Assembly (NCBI GenBank): GCA_010206225.2
Contig: VIQU02000002.1
Span: 480 to 64,479, forward strand
Reading direction: 5' to 3'
Source: Lachnospiraceae bacterium MD308
GTDB lineage: Bacteria; Bacillota; Clostridia; Lachnospirales; Lachnospiraceae
Length of the DNA stretch: 64,000 nucleotides
The notes beneath the pieces are model-generated. The model did no database searches. It was not told where the DNA came from and saw only the letters and a list, made by a program, of their open reading frames with translations. The position numbers and the translations under genes were made by a program. Of the stretch, positions 40,264-50,728 are shown one piece after another; position 1 is the stretch's first letter, and each line of letters starts with the position of its first letter.

Positions 40264-40638
40264 GTGAAAATGGTTAGCAAAAAATCAAGAAGTGTTGTTC
40301 GTGCCAATAAGCACAAAAAATTACGTAACCGTTTGAGCGGTACGGCACAGTGCCCGCGTTTGGCAGTGTTCAGAAGCAATAATCATATGTATGCGCAGAT
40401 TATTGATGACACAGCTCATCATACACTGGTTTCCGCTTCCACTCTTCAGAAAGATGTGAAAGCAAATTTAGAAAAAACAAATAACATTGAGGCTGCGGCA
40501 TATTTAGGTAAAGTAATCGCTGAGAAAGCAATTGAAAAAGGTATTAAAGATGTTGTCTTTGACAGAGGCGGCTTCATATATCACGGTAAGATTCAGGCGT
40601 TAGCCGATGCAGCTAGAGAAGCTGGATTGAATTTCTAG
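40264..40638 (+). CDS. rplR: 50S ribosomal protein L18
   Basis: [27 protein letters not shown]. Confidence 0.96.
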   Translation: MKMVSKKSRSVVRANKHKKLRNRLSGTAQCPRLAVFRSNNHMYAQIIDDTAHHTLVSASTLQKDVKANLEKTNNIEAAAYLGKVIAEKAIEKGIKDVVFDRGGFIYHGKIQALADAAREAGLNF

Positions 40639-40652
40639 AAGGAGGAGCACAC

Positions 40653-41162
40653 ATGAAACAGGAACGTATTGATGCTAGTTCATTGGAATTAACAGAAAAA
40701 GTGGTATCAATCAAGCGTGTAACCAAAGTTGTTAAGGGTGGCCGTAATATGAGATTCACAGCTTTAGTAGTTGTTGGCGATGGAAATGGCCATGTTGGTG
40801 CAGGCTTAGGAAAAGCTACTGAAATTCCGGAAGCGATTCGTAAAGGAAAAGAGGATGCGGCAAAGCACCTGATCACAGTAGCGTTAGATGACCATGAGAG
40901 TATTACCCATGATTTTATCGGTAAATTCGGAGGAGCTTCCGTATTGCTCAAGAAGGCGCCGGAAGGTACAGGAGTGATTGCCGGAGGCCCGGCGCGTGCC
41001 GTTATCGAGATGGCAGGAATCAAGAATATCCGTACAAAATCTCTTGGCTCGAACAATAAGCAGAATGTAGTCCTTGCTACTATCAGCGGGTTAAGTCAGG
41101 TTAAGACACCGGAAGAGGTGGCTAAACTCCGCGGTAAGTCGGTAGAAGAAATCTTAGGCTAA
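40653..41162 (+). CDS. rpsE: 30S ribosomal protein S5
   Basis: [37 protein letters not shown]. Confidence 0.97.
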   Translation: MKQERIDASSLELTEKVVSIKRVTKVVKGGRNMRFTALVVVGDGNGHVGAGLGKATEIPEAIRKGKEDAAKHLITVALDDHESITHDFIGKFGGASVLLKKAPEGTGVIAGGPARAVIEMAGIKNIRTKSLGSNNKQNVVLATISGLSQVKTPEEVAKLRGKSVEEILG

Positions 41163-41176
41163 GGAGGTAGATTAAG

Positions 41177-41356
41177 ATGGCAAATTTAAAAGTTACATTG
41201 GTAAAATCTACAATTGGAGCTGTGCCGAAGCATAAGAAGACTGTAGAAGCTTTAGGGCTTAAGAAACTTTATAAGACAGTTGAACTGCCGGATAACGCAG
41301 CAACAAGAGGTATGGTTAAACAGGTTGAACATCTGGTGAAGGTGGAAGAAGCGTAG
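41177..41356 (+). CDS. rpmD: 50S ribosomal protein L30
   Basis: MANLKVTLVKSTIGAVPKHKKTVEALGLKKLYKTVELPDNAATRGMVKQVEHLVKVEEA; 59 aa, just below the track cutoff. Confidence 0.96.
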   Translation: MANLKVTLVKSTIGAVPKHKKTVEALGLKKLYKTVELPDNAATRGMVKQVEHLVKVEEA

Positions 41357-41383
41357 AAAATATTCAGATAAGGAGGTGTCACA

Positions 41384-41824
41384 ATGGATTTATCAAATTT
41401 AAGACCTGCTGATGGAGCAAAGCACAGTGATAATTTCAGAAGAGGACGTGGACACGGTTCTGGAAATGGTAAAACTGCCGGTAAGGGCCATAAAGGTCAG
41501 AGAGCCCGTTCCGGAGGTACAAGACCGGGTTTTGAAGGCGGACAGATGCCATTATATAGAAGAATACCAAAAAGAGGTTTCACGAATAGAAATTCAAAAG
41601 AAATCGTTGGTATCAATGTAAGTGCTCTTGAGGTTTTTGATAATGAAGCAGTAGTTTCTGTTGAGACATTATTGGAGCAGGGAATCGTAAAAAATGCAAG
41701 AGATGGCGTTAAGATTCTTGGCAATGGTGAGCTTACGAAGAAGCTGACCGTAAAAGCGAATGCGTTCAGCGCAGGTGCGATAGCTAAAATTGAGGCTGTA
41801 GGTGGAAAAGCAGAGGTGATCTAA
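41384..41824 (+). CDS. rplO: 50S ribosomal protein L15
   Basis: [39 protein letters not shown]. Confidence 0.97.
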   Translation: MDLSNLRPADGAKHSDNFRRGRGHGSGNGKTAGKGHKGQRARSGGTRPGFEGGQMPLYRRIPKRGFTNRNSKEIVGINVSALEVFDNEAVVSVETLLEQGIVKNARDGVKILGNGELTKKLTVKANAFSAGAIAKIEAVGGKAEVI

Positions 41825-43140
41825 TGTTAGAAACTTTCCGAAGGGCATGGGGAATCAAAGACATTCGCAAAAAAATCGGATATACGTTTTTGATGTTAAT
41901 CGTAATAAGGATTGGATCGGGACTTCCGACACCTGGGGTAAATCCAACATATATTCAAAGATTCTTTGAACAGAACACTGGGGAAGCGTTTAATTTGTTT
42001 AACGCTTTCACAGGTGGTTCCTTTGAGAGAATGTCAGTATTTGCACTCAGTATCACTCCGTATATTACTTCTTCGATCATTATGCAGCTTCTTACAATTG
42101 CGATTCCCGCGCTTGAAGAGATGCAGAAGGATGGTGAAGACGGCAGAAAGAAGATCGTGGCAATGACGCGTTATCTTACAGTAGCGCTTGCACTTCTTGA
42201 ATCTACGGCGATGGCAGTTGGGTTTGGGCGTCAGGGACTTTTGACAGATTACAATTTTGTAAATGCCGCAAGTGTTGTACTGACGCTGACAGCAGGTTCT
42301 GCGTTTCTGATGTGGATCGGCGAGAGGATTACTGAAAAAGGTATTGGAAATGGTATTTCAATGGTGTTGGTGATCAATATTATTTCGCGTATTCCAAATG
42401 ATATGGCAACTCTGTTTGAGCAGTTTGTTAAGGATAAGAGCGTTGCTAAAGGCGGACTGGCTGTTATTATCATTATTGCGATTATTGTTGCACTGGTAGT
42501 ATTTGTTGTTGTCCTGCAGGACGGCGAGAGAAGAATTGCCGTTCAGTATTCTCAGAAAACAACAGGCAGACGGACGTTCGGTGGTCAGTCAACACACATT
42601 CCGCTTAAGATTAACACAGCGGGCGTTATACCGATCATCTTTTCTTCCTCATTAATGCAGTTTCCGATCGTTATTGCTTCCTTTCTTGGAAAAGACAATA
42701 CAAAGGGAATCGGCGGTGAGATACTCAGAGGAATGAATCAGGGGAACTGGTGTAATCCGGAACAGTTGAAATATTCGTGGGGACTAATTGTATATATAGT
42801 GCTTACAGTTTTTTTTGCATATTTTTACACGTCCATTACATTTAATCCATTAGAGATTGCAAATAACATGAAAAAGAGCGGCGGTTTTATTCCGGGAATA
42901 CGGCCAGGAAAGCCGACGGTTGAATATTTGACAAAGATATTGAATTATATTATCTTTATTGGAGCTTGTGGGCTTGTGATTGTTCAGGTGATTCCGATCT
43001 TCTTCAACGGCTGGCTTGGAGCGCAGGTTTCTTTCGGCGGAACGTCTCTTATCATTATTGTCAGCGTTATACTTGAGACGATCAAACAGGTTGAATCGCA
43101 AATGCTTGTACGCAATTACAAGGGATTTTTAAATAACTAA
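41824..43140 (+). CDS. secY: Protein translocase subunit SecY
   Basis: Ten-TM SecY, GITPYITSSIIMQLL-like motif. Confidence 0.97.
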   Translation: MLETFRRAWGIKDIRKKIGYTFLMLIVIRIGSGLPTPGVNPTYIQRFFEQNTGEAFNLFNAFTGGSFERMSVFALSITPYITSSIIMQLLTIAIPALEEMQKDGEDGRKKIVAMTRYLTVALALLESTAMAVGFGRQGLLTDYNFVNAASVVLTLTAGSAFLMWIGERITEKGIGNGISMVLVINIISRIPNDMATLFEQFVKDKSVAKGGLAVIIIIAIIVALVVFVVVLQDGERRIAVQYSQKTTGRRTFGGQSTHIPLKINTAGVIPIIFSSSLMQFPIVIASFLGKDNTKGIGGEILRGMNQGNWCNPEQLKYSWGLIVYIVLTVFFAYFYTSITFNPLEIANNMKKSGGFIPGIRPGKPTVEYLTKILNYIIFIGACGLVIVQVIPIFFNGWLGAQVSFGGTSLIIIVSVILETIKQVESQMLVRNYKGFLNN

Positions 43141-43206
43141 GAGTCATTTTCAACTCGCGGAATTTATAATTTCGCGGGTTAAAATGTTATAAGGAGGAAT
43201 GAATTT

Positions 43207-43851
43207 ATGAAAATCATTATGTTAGGCGCTCCGGGCGCAGGAAAAGGGACTCAGGCAAAAAAAATTGCAGCTAAGTATGATATTCCTCATATTTCAACAG
43301 GCGATATCTTTCGTGCAAATATAAAAAACGGTACGGAATTAGGGAAAAAAGCAAAAACATACATGGATCAGGGACTTCTCGTGCCGGATGAATTAGTTGT
43401 GGATCTGGTTGTAGACCGAGTGAATCAGGAGGACTGTTCTAACGGTTATGTATTAGATGGTTTTCCGAGAACGATCCCTCAGGCGGAGGCACTCGATAAG
43501 GCACTTGCTGATCTGGGACAGAAGATGGATTACGCGATTGATGTAGATGTTCCGGATGAAAATATCGTAAACCGCATGGGCGGGAGACGTGCATGCGTAG
43601 GCTGCGGCGCTACATACCATCTCGTATTTGCGCCTGCAAAGGAAGAGGGAATCTGTGATACATGCGGAAAAGAACTGATTCTTAGAGATGATGATAAGCC
43701 GGAGACGGTGCAGAAGCGTCTGAATGTATATCATGAGCAGACACAGCCGTTGATTGAGTACTATTCAAAGGCTGGTATTTTAAAGACTGTTGACGGTACA
43801 GTTGACATGAACGATGTATTTCAGGCAATTGTTGATATTTTAGGAGAGTAA
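43207..43851 (+). CDS. adk: Adenylate kinase
   Basis: [21 protein letters not shown]; Zn lid [14 protein letters not shown]. Confidence 0.97.
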   Translation: MKIIMLGAPGAGKGTQAKKIAAKYDIPHISTGDIFRANIKNGTELGKKAKTYMDQGLLVPDELVVDLVVDRVNQEDCSNGYVLDGFPRTIPQAEALDKALADLGQKMDYAIDVDVPDENIVNRMGGRRACVGCGATYHLVFAPAKEEGICDTCGKELILRDDDKPETVQKRLNVYHEQTQPLIEYYSKAGILKTVDGTVDMNDVFQAIVDILGE

Positions 43852-43855
43852 TGAT

Positions 43856-44626
43856 ATGCCAATCGAAATTAAGTCGACCAGAGAAATCGAGCTGATGACC
43901 GAGTCTGGAAGAATCTTAGAAATTGTGCATAAGGAACTTGAAAAAGCACTTCGTCCGGGTATGAGTACGTTGGATATAGACCGGCTGGGTGAGGAAATCA
44001 TAAGGAGTTATAATTGTATCCCTTCTTTTTTAAATTATAACGGGTATCCCGCATCGATCTGTGTATCGGTTAATGAGGAAGTCGTTCATGGTATTCCGAG
44101 CAGTAAGCGTATTTTGAAGGATGGGGATGTTGTCAGTCTGGACGCAGGTGTAATATATAAAGGATATCATTCCGATGCCGCGAGGACTCATGGCATTGGA
44201 GAGATAAGCAAAGAGGCAAAAAAACTTATCGAGGTCACAAGACAAAGCTTTTTTGAAGGTATAAAGTATGCCAAAGAAGGCAATCATCTATTTGATATTT
44301 CCAATGCTATAGGAACATACGCGGAAAGTTTTGGATATGGGGTAGTCCGAGATCTGTGCGGTCATGGGGTGGGCACAAAACTCCATGAGTCTCCGCAGAT
44401 ACCGAATTATGTGATGAACCGGAGAGGCGTCAAACTGAAAGCAGGCATGACACTGGCGATTGAACCTATGATCAACATGGGTACATGGGAAGTTGACTGG
44501 CTGGATGACGAGTGGACAGTTGTGAGCCGTGACAGGTCTGTTTCAGCACATTATGAGAACACGGTGCTGATCACTGACGGCGAGCCGAGGTTATTAACAT
44601 TGACTGAAAGTGAGGAGCGGGCATAA
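43856..44626 (+). CDS. map: Type I methionine aminopeptidase
   Basis: VSLDAGVIYKGYHSDAARTHGIG; GHGVGTKLHESP. Confidence 0.95.
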   Translation: MPIEIKSTREIELMTESGRILEIVHKELEKALRPGMSTLDIDRLGEEIIRSYNCIPSFLNYNGYPASICVSVNEEVVHGIPSSKRILKDGDVVSLDAGVIYKGYHSDAARTHGIGEISKEAKKLIEVTRQSFFEGIKYAKEGNHLFDISNAIGTYAESFGYGVVRDLCGHGVGTKLHESPQIPNYVMNRRGVKLKAGMTLAIEPMINMGTWEVDWLDDEWTVVSRDRSVSAHYENTVLITDGEPRLLTLTESEERA

Positions 44627-44629
44627 GAT

Positions 44630-44890
44630 ATGAGAGAAAGTTGTATTGGAATGCTTGCCAGATCAGCTGCAGGTCACGATGAAGGAAAAATGTATGTGAT
44701 AATCGCTGAGGACGCTGCATATGTATATTTAGTGGACGGAAAAGTACGTACATTGGATAAACCGAAGAAGAAAAAAAAGAAACATATTCAGATTGTTAAG
44801 GATAAGTATGATATCCGTGACATTGATGACGTAAGAATCAAACGGATACTGAAAGACTGGAAAAAGGAAGAGGTAAAACAGGAGGATTAA
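44630..44890 (+). CDS. KOW domain RNA-binding protein (L14E-like)
   Basis: GMLARSAAGHDEGKMYVIIAEDAAYVYLVDGKVRTLDKPKKKKKKH between map and infA. Confidence 0.8.
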   Translation: MRESCIGMLARSAAGHDEGKMYVIIAEDAAYVYLVDGKVRTLDKPKKKKKKHIQIVKDKYDIRDIDDVRIKRILKDWKKEEVKQED

Positions 44891-44893
44891 TAT

Positions 44894-45112
44894 ATGTCAA
44901 AGGCTGACGTAATCGAGATTGAAGGAACAGTAGTAGAGAAGCTGCCGAATGCTATGTTTCAGGTGGAATTGGAAAACGGACATCAGGTGCTTGCACACAT
45001 CAGCGGAAAACTTCGTATGAACTTTATAAAAATCCTTCCAGGGGATAAAGTAACATTGGAGTTATCTCCTTATGATCTTTCCAAAGGAAGAATTATCTGG
45101 AGAGACAAGTAG
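44894..45112 (+). CDS. infA: Translation initiation factor IF-1
   Basis: [50 protein letters not shown]. Confidence 0.97.
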   Translation: MSKADVIEIEGTVVEKLPNAMFQVELENGHQVLAHISGKLRMNFIKILPGDKVTLELSPYDLSKGRIIWRDK

Positions 45113-45116
45113 CAGT

Positions 45117-45163
45117 AAAAAGGTGTCCGTATGCGAGTCGTTTGTATGAGGACATCTTTTTAA
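45117..45163 (+). terminator. Terminator after infA
   Basis: AAAAAGGTGTCC...GGACATCTTTTT. Confidence 0.7.
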
Positions 45164-45236
45164 CATGTATGAATGCATTCGTTTGGCTGTGCAATTGCTA
45201 TAGGTGCAAGATTACGAAAGAAAAGAGGGAAAAGGC

Positions 45237-45998
45237 ATGTACTGTAAGAATTGTGGAAAAGAATTACCGGATGATGCCCGGTTTTGTCCAGAGTGCGGTG
45301 AACAAATTGCAGATGGGGATATAGAGCAGAAGAAGGAAGTGTATGAAAAAGAACCCCAATTTGAACCGGATCATAGTAATACACAGATGCGGATGATGAA
45401 ATCGGGGATCTTTATTCTTGCGGGTGTTTTGATTATAGTGGTGATTGCCTGCTTTGCTTATATTTCCCAAAAAGGACGCGAAGCGGAGATGAGAGCCGTT
45501 CAGGAGGAAAAGGAACGGGCAGAGGAACAGGCGAAAGAAGCGGAAGCTGCCAGAATAAAGGCAGAAGAAGAAAAGCAGGCGGCGCAGGAAGAAGCGGCAC
45601 AGGCAAAAGAGAGCGTCACAGAACCTGCTCAGGAGAAACCTGTCAGCACAGTCAATAATAACTATTATTATTATCAGGGAAGCCATTATGGGGAGCACGA
45701 TTATTATGATAATGTGCAGGTGGATGGTTACCTTTGGCCGACAGATGAGTATTATCTCACATATGGCGATTTGGAGGGCATGGATCAAGATACTGTAGAG
45801 GCGGTCAGAAATGAGATATATGCAAGACATGGATATGCTTTTGAAAAGAAACGATGGAGAAATTATTTTGGAAGCAAGTCATGGTACTACAGAGATAATT
45901 CCTGTACACAGGAGGTAGCGAAATCCAGAATGAACTCTGTCGAAAAGGCAAATCTGGAAACAATTGTGGATTATGAGAAACATATGGGATGGAGATAG
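45237..45998 (+). CDS. Zinc-ribbon, TM and coiled-coil protein with C-terminal YARHG domain
   Basis: MYCKNCGKELPDDARFCPECGEQ ... TM ... VEAVRNEIYARHGYAFEKKRW. Confidence 0.8.
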   Translation: MYCKNCGKELPDDARFCPECGEQIADGDIEQKKEVYEKEPQFEPDHSNTQMRMMKSGIFILAGVLIIVVIACFAYISQKGREAEMRAVQEEKERAEEQAKEAEAARIKAEEEKQAAQEEAAQAKESVTEPAQEKPVSTVNNNYYYYQGSHYGEHDYYDNVQVDGYLWPTDEYYLTYGDLEGMDQDTVEAVRNEIYARHGYAFEKKRWRNYFGSKSWYYRDNSCTQEVAKSRMNSVEKANLETIVDYEKHMGWR

Positions 45999-46010
45999 TC
46001 AAAAAAAAGG

Positions 46011-46039
46011 TTGACTAAGAGATTTGTGAGTGTTATACT
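46011..46039 (+). promoter_or_regulatory. Putative promoter for rpmJ-rpsM-rpsK-rpsD-rpoA-rplQ
   Basis: TTGACT - 17 nt - TATACT. Confidence 0.7.
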
Positions 46040-46153
46040 ATATAAGCGTGTTTTTGAGTATTTTTATGTGCAAATGCTGTTAAGCTACAGTATTTGTAAG
46101 GAAAATGCGCTGGTAAACCGTTGGCAGAGCAATGGATGAAAGGAGGATTTGAC

Positions 46154-46267
46154 GTGAAGGTTAGATCATCAGTAAAACCAATTTGCGAAAAGTGCAAAGT
46201 GATTAAAAGAAAAGGAAGCGTTCGCATTATCTGCGAAAACCCAAAGCATAAACAGCGTCAAGGGTAA
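46154..46267 (+). CDS. rpmJ: 50S ribosomal protein L36
   Basis: [40 protein letters not shown] start; below track cutoff. Confidence 0.96.
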   Translation: MKVRSSVKPICEKCKVIKRKGSVRIICENPKHKQRQG

Positions 46268-46530
46268 GCACGGAACACACAGTGGTTATCTCAGCGGTTT
46301 ATGTTCGAATCAGGCGGCTGACAGTCAGGCGCGTGGAACGTGCAGACTGTTTCAAATATACAAGGACGCACCTTAAGCCGGTGGACTCCTCGTATATTGC
46401 TTCTAATGCCGGCCCGTCATTACCGACATGTCACAGACATGCGGTGGCCGGAAAGGATACGGGTATACCGAACCGTATCTGGACGTTTTATTCGTCCCTA
46501 TTAAAGACAGTATGAATCAAAACAAAGAAA
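46268..46530 (+). promoter_or_regulatory. Structured leader/spacer between rpmJ and rpsM
   Basis: ACAGTC/GACTGT, AATATACAAGGA/TCCTCGTATATT, CCGGCC/GGCCGG, GATACGG/CCGTATC, GGACG/CGTCC pairings; no convincing ORF. Confidence 0.5.
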
Positions 46531-46545
46531 ACGGAGGAAATTTAC

Positions 46546-46914
46546 ATGGCTCGTATTGCAGGTGTAGACTTACCAAGAGACAAACGTGTTGAGATCGGAT
46601 TGACTTATATCTACGGAATCGGCAGAACAAGTTCAAACCGTATTTTGGCAGAGGCAGGAGTTAATCCTGACATCCGTTGCAGGGATCTCACGGATGAAGA
46701 TGTAAAGAAGATCAGTACAGTAATTGATGAGACACAGATGGTAGAAGGTGATCTCCGCAGAGAAATCGCTCTGAACATTAAGAGATTACAGGAAATTGGA
46801 TGCTACAGAGGTATCCGTCACAGAAAGGGGCTTCCGGTTCGCGGTCAGAAGACAAAGACAAACGCAAGAACCAGAAAAGGACCAAAGAGAACAGTAGCAA
46901 ATAAAAAGAAATAG
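46546..46914 (+). CDS. rpsM: 30S ribosomal protein S13
   Basis: [30 protein letters not shown]. Confidence 0.97.
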   Translation: MARIAGVDLPRDKRVEIGLTYIYGIGRTSSNRILAEAGVNPDIRCRDLTDEDVKKISTVIDETQMVEGDLRREIALNIKRLQEIGCYRGIRHRKGLPVRGQKTKTNARTRKGPKRTVANKKK

Positions 46915-46922
46915 GCCGAAAA

Positions 46923-47018
46923 CAACTTAATGAGAACAAGCTGAAAGCGCAGTTCGAATTTAGTGCGGGGCCGTTCGTGAACCTTAGTGAATGCATAGCA
47001 TGAACTTAGTTGAGCGGA
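46923..47018. repeat. Ribosomal-operon repeat E (degenerate units)
   Basis: AACTTAATGAG..TTCGAATTTAGTGC..GAACCTTAGTGAATGCATAGCATGAACTTAGTTGAG resembles units A-C. Confidence 0.5.
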
Positions 47019-47061
47019 CATATTACAAAATTAGATTAGGAAAGTGTAGGTTAGTTTTATT

Positions 47062-47457
47062 ATGGCAAAGAAAGTTACAAAGAAAGTGACAAAGAAACGT
47101 GTCAAGAAAAACGTTGAACGGGGACAAGCACACATCCAGTCATCTTTTAATAACACGATCGTTACATTAACAGATGCACAGGGGAACGCTCTTTCATGGG
47201 CAAGTGCAGGCGGTCTTGGTTTTAGAGGTTCAAGGAAATCTACCCCCTATGCAGCTCAGATGGCGGCTGAAACAGCAGCTAAAGCAGCATTGGTGCATGG
47301 ATTGAAAACCGTTGACGTATTTGTTAAAGGACCTGGTTCGGGAAGAGAAGCAGCAATCCGTGCTCTTCAGGCATGCGGAATCGACGTTACAAGTATCAGG
47401 GACGTTACACCGGTACCGCATAATGGTTGCCGTCCACCGAAGCGCAGAAGAGTCTAA
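47062..47457 (+). CDS. rpsK: 30S ribosomal protein S11
   Basis: [44 protein letters not shown]. Confidence 0.97.
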   Translation: MAKKVTKKVTKKRVKKNVERGQAHIQSSFNNTIVTLTDAQGNALSWASAGGLGFRGSRKSTPYAAQMAAETAAKAALVHGLKTVDVFVKGPGSGREAAIRALQACGIDVTSIRDVTPVPHNGCRPPKRRRV

Positions 47458-47480
47458 TGAGGATAGGAGGGAGATAAGAC

Positions 47481-48074
47481 ATGGCAGTGAATAGAGTTCC
47501 AGTTCTTAAAAGATGCAGATCACTTGGTATGGATCCTGTTTATTTGGGAATTGATAAAAAGTCTAACAGACAATTAAAAAGATCCAGCAGAAAGATGAGC
47601 GAGTATGGCCTTCAGCTGCGTGAAAAGCAGAAAGCCAAATTTATCTACGGCGTATTAGAAAAGCCTTTCAGAAATTATTATAAGAAAGCAAAACAGATGA
47701 GCGGTATGACAGGTGAAAACCTGATGGTACTTCTTGAAAGCAGACTGGATAACGTAGTATTTCGGATGGGACTTGCAAGAACCAGACGTGAAGCGAGGCA
47801 GATCGTTGATCACAAGCATGTTCTTGTGAATGGGAAGCAGGTTAACATTCCATCTTATCTGATCAAAGCAGGAGATGTAATTGAAATTAAAGAAAAACAC
47901 AAAAGCTCACCAAGGTACAAAGAAATTGTAGAGGTTACAGGCGGACGTATGGTTCCGGACTGGCTTGAGGTTGATGCAGAGAATTTAAAAGGAACTGTAA
48001 AAGAGCTTCCGAATCGTGATGCGATTGATGTTCCGGTTGATGAGATGCTGATTGTCGAGTTATATTCCAAATAA
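47481..48074 (+). CDS. rpsD: 30S ribosomal protein S4
   Basis: [20 protein letters not shown]4 domain. Confidence 0.97.
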   Translation: MAVNRVPVLKRCRSLGMDPVYLGIDKKSNRQLKRSSRKMSEYGLQLREKQKAKFIYGVLEKPFRNYYKKAKQMSGMTGENLMVLLESRLDNVVFRMGLARTRREARQIVDHKHVLVNGKQVNIPSYLIKAGDVIEIKEKHKSSPRYKEIVEVTGGRMVPDWLEVDAENLKGTVKELPNRDAIDVPVDEMLIVELYSK

Positions 48075-48104
48075 TAACCCGTAACACCACAGGAGGTGGA
48101 CTTA

Positions 48105-49064
48105 GTGTTTGATTTTAATAAACCAAATATTGAAATTACAGAGATTTCAGAAGATAAGAAATATGGAAGATTTGTTGTAGAGCCGCTTGAGAGAGGCTAT
48201 GGTACAACATTAGGTAACTCCCTTAGAAGAATCATGCTTTCGTCTCTGCCTGGCACAGCAATCAGTCAGGTAAAGATTGACGGCGTTCTGCATGAGTTCA
48301 GTTCCATTCCCGGGGTGAAAGAAGATGTTACTGAGATTGTCATGAATTTAAAATCATTGGCCATTAAGAATACATCCGAGACGGATGAGCCGAAGACGGC
48401 TTATATCGAATTTGAGGGTGAAGGTATAGTAACGGCTGCTGATATTCAGGTAGATCCGGATATCGAGATTATGAATCCAGAGACAGTTATTGCAACATTG
48501 AACGGCGGGGCAGACAGTAAGCTTTATATGGAAATTACCATTACAAATGGCAGAGGATATGTGAGCGCTGACAAGAATAAGAATGATGATTTACCGATTG
48601 CTGTCATTCCGATTGATTCTATCTATACACCGATTGAACGTGTGAATCTGACTGTGGAGAATACTCGTGTAGGACAGATTACGGATTTTGATAAACTGAC
48701 ATTGGATGTATATACGAATGGGACATTGCTTCCTGATGAAGCAATCAGTCTGGCGGCAAAGGTACTTAGCGAGCATCTCAAGCTTTTCATTGATCTTTCT
48801 GAGGTGGCTCAGGCGGCAGAGGTCATGATCGAGAAAGAGGATGACGAGAAAGAAAAAGTTCTTGAGATGAGTATTGATGAATTGGAGTTATCTGTCCGTT
48901 CATACAACTGTCTTAAGAGAGCGGGTATCAATACTGTGGAAGAACTTACGAACAGAACACCGGAAGACATGATGAAAGTACGGAATCTTGGACGTAAGTC
49001 TCTGGAGGAAGTACTTGCAAAATTAGATGAGCTAGGCTTAAGCCTGAGCAAAGGTGAGGAATAA
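48105..49064 (+). CDS. rpoA: RNA polymerase alpha subunit
   Basis: [53 protein letters not shown] start. Confidence 0.97.
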   Translation: MFDFNKPNIEITEISEDKKYGRFVVEPLERGYGTTLGNSLRRIMLSSLPGTAISQVKIDGVLHEFSSIPGVKEDVTEIVMNLKSLAIKNTSETDEPKTAYIEFEGEGIVTAADIQVDPDIEIMNPETVIATLNGGADSKLYMEITITNGRGYVSADKNKNDDLPIAVIPIDSIYTPIERVNLTVENTRVGQITDFDKLTLDVYTNGTLLPDEAISLAAKVLSEHLKLFIDLSEVAQAAEVMIEKEDDEKEKVLEMSIDELELSVRSYNCLKRAGINTVEELTNRTPEDMMKVRNLGRKSLEEVLAKLDELGLSLSKGEE

Positions 49065-49201
49065 GTCATTAGGCAAATTCTTGGCTTAGACTGTAAAATA
49101 ATAATAATTTCTGTCAATAAGTCCGAAGAGCATGGCAGAGCATCCGGAATGAATTGCTCCCTTGCAACGGATTCGGATGTTAATAATGGAGGATTAGAAA
49201 G

Positions 49202-49738
49202 ATGGCAAAGTATAGAAAACTCGGCAGAACATCAAGCCAGAGAAAAGCTTTATTAAGAAATCAGGTAACAGCATTGCTTAACAATGGAAAGATTGTTACG
49301 ACAGAACAGAAGGCAAAAGAGATCCGCAAGATTGCAGAGCCTCTTATCGCTATGGCAGTAAGAGAGAGAGATAACTTTGAAGAAGTTACTGTAAAAGCTA
49401 AAGTTGCCCGTAAGGACAAAGACGGCAAGAGAGTAAAAGAAGTGAAAGACGGCAAGAAAGTTACCGTATATGATGAGATTGACAAGACAATCAAAAAAGA
49501 TAAGCCTAGCAGACTGCATGCACGTCGTCAGATGCTTAAGGTTTTGTATCCTGTAAAGGAAGTTCCGGCAGCACAGGCAGGAAGAAAGAAAAATACAAAA
49601 CAGGTGGATCTTGTTGCTAAATTGTTTGATGAGATTGCACCAAAGTATGAGAATCGCCACGGCGGTTATACAAGAATCATCAAAATTGGACAGCGTAAAG
49701 GTGATGCTGCCATGATGGTTCAGATTGAGCTTGTATAA
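49202..49738 (+). CDS. rplQ: 50S ribosomal protein L17
   Basis: [26 protein letters not shown]; internal charged insertion typical of many clostridia. Confidence 0.95.
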   Translation: MAKYRKLGRTSSQRKALLRNQVTALLNNGKIVTTEQKAKEIRKIAEPLIAMAVRERDNFEEVTVKAKVARKDKDGKRVKEVKDGKKVTVYDEIDKTIKKDKPSRLHARRQMLKVLYPVKEVPAAQAGRKKNTKQVDLVAKLFDEIAPKYENRHGGYTRIIKIGQRKGDAAMMVQIELV

Positions 49739-49758
49739 TCTGAATAAAGATATGATAA

Positions 49759-49788
49759 ATACACTTTGAGAAATCAAAGTGTATTTTT
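49759..49788 (+). terminator. Terminator after rplQ
   Basis: ATACACTTTG-agaaat-CAAAGTGTATTTTTAT. Confidence 0.85.
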
Positions 49789-49897
49789 ATGCACTTTTCT
49801 ATGAGAAGGAATGATTTGACAAAGTTTTATCACAGTGATATGCTGATATCTGCGAATATAATGTTTGAGAGTAGTGCTTTAGCTGAAAGGAAGAAAA

Positions 49898-50712
49898 ATG
49901 CTAAATAATAAAAAATTATTTTGGGCTGCGCTTATAGTGCTTAACAGTGTTGCTTTAGGGATATTATTCAGCGGTTATTTTATAAAGGCAGATTACTCGC
50001 TGGGTCAGAAAGAAAGTTCATATTTTATTGGTGCAAGTTACATGACTATGAATAATGAATTTTATAAGATCATGAATGAAGAAATCAGCGCGAAAGTTGA
50101 GGCAGAAGGAGACAGGTTTATATTAAGAGATCCGGCTCTTGATGCAGACAGGCAGAAGGAACAGATTGAAGAGATGCTCCAAAAGGGGATAGATGTGCTG
50201 GTAGTTATTTTTTAGAGCAGTGTAAAGAGGCGGAACTTATCATTATGACGCATGAGGCTACAAAGTCCGGTCAGGACAGGGTGCAGGGATTTATTGACGC
50301 GCTCAGCGGCGAAGAAGGAATAAAGATTGTGCGCCGGATAGAGTGTGAGGGACAGACAGAGATTGCAATGCCAAGACTGCAGGAGGCAATTGATGAAGGA
50401 GTTCATTTTGACAATGTATTTTGTCTGAATGATCTGGCAAGTGTCGGAGTAGTTGCGGCATTAGAGGATAATCATATGTTGGATCAGGTAGGAGTATATG
50501 GTGTGGATGCGTCGCCGGATTCAAAGGCACTGATTAAGGAGAATATGATCGGAGCATCTGCAGCACAGTTCCCATCTAAAATAGGACGAGAAACAGCAGA
50601 CACCATATATGGGCTTTTGGAGGGGAAAGAGACAGAAAAAAATATTCTTGTACCTGTAGAATTGATCACGCCGGAAAATGTTGATGAGTTTGGCATAGAT
50701 AGATGGCAGTAG
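49898..50712 (+). pseudogene. Sugar-binding (type 1 periplasmic binding) protein, membrane anchored, interrupted
   Basis: N-part 49898-50215 ends ..GIDVLVVIF*; C-part from about 50212 continues LEQCKEAELIIMTHEATKSGQDRVQGFIDAL in the -1 frame; roughly 40 aa of the expected fold missing at the join. Confidence 0.7.
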
Positions 50713-50728
50713 ACAGTGGAGTAGCATT

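Noticed and set aside
32270-47018. Ribosomal-operon repeats interpreted as a CRISPR array
   Set aside because: Units are scattered over 15 kb, differ in sequence and orientation, lack regular spacers, and no cas genes are present.
31502-49777. Numerous 60-190 aa antisense ORFs within ribosomal genes
   Set aside because: Mirror frames of highly expressed conserved genes; none has recognisable domains or upstream RBS.
50190-50230. Programmed -1 frameshift at ATTTTTTAG
   Set aside because: Rejoins the frames but the product would still lack about 40 residues of the binding-protein fold; decay or assembly error is simpler.
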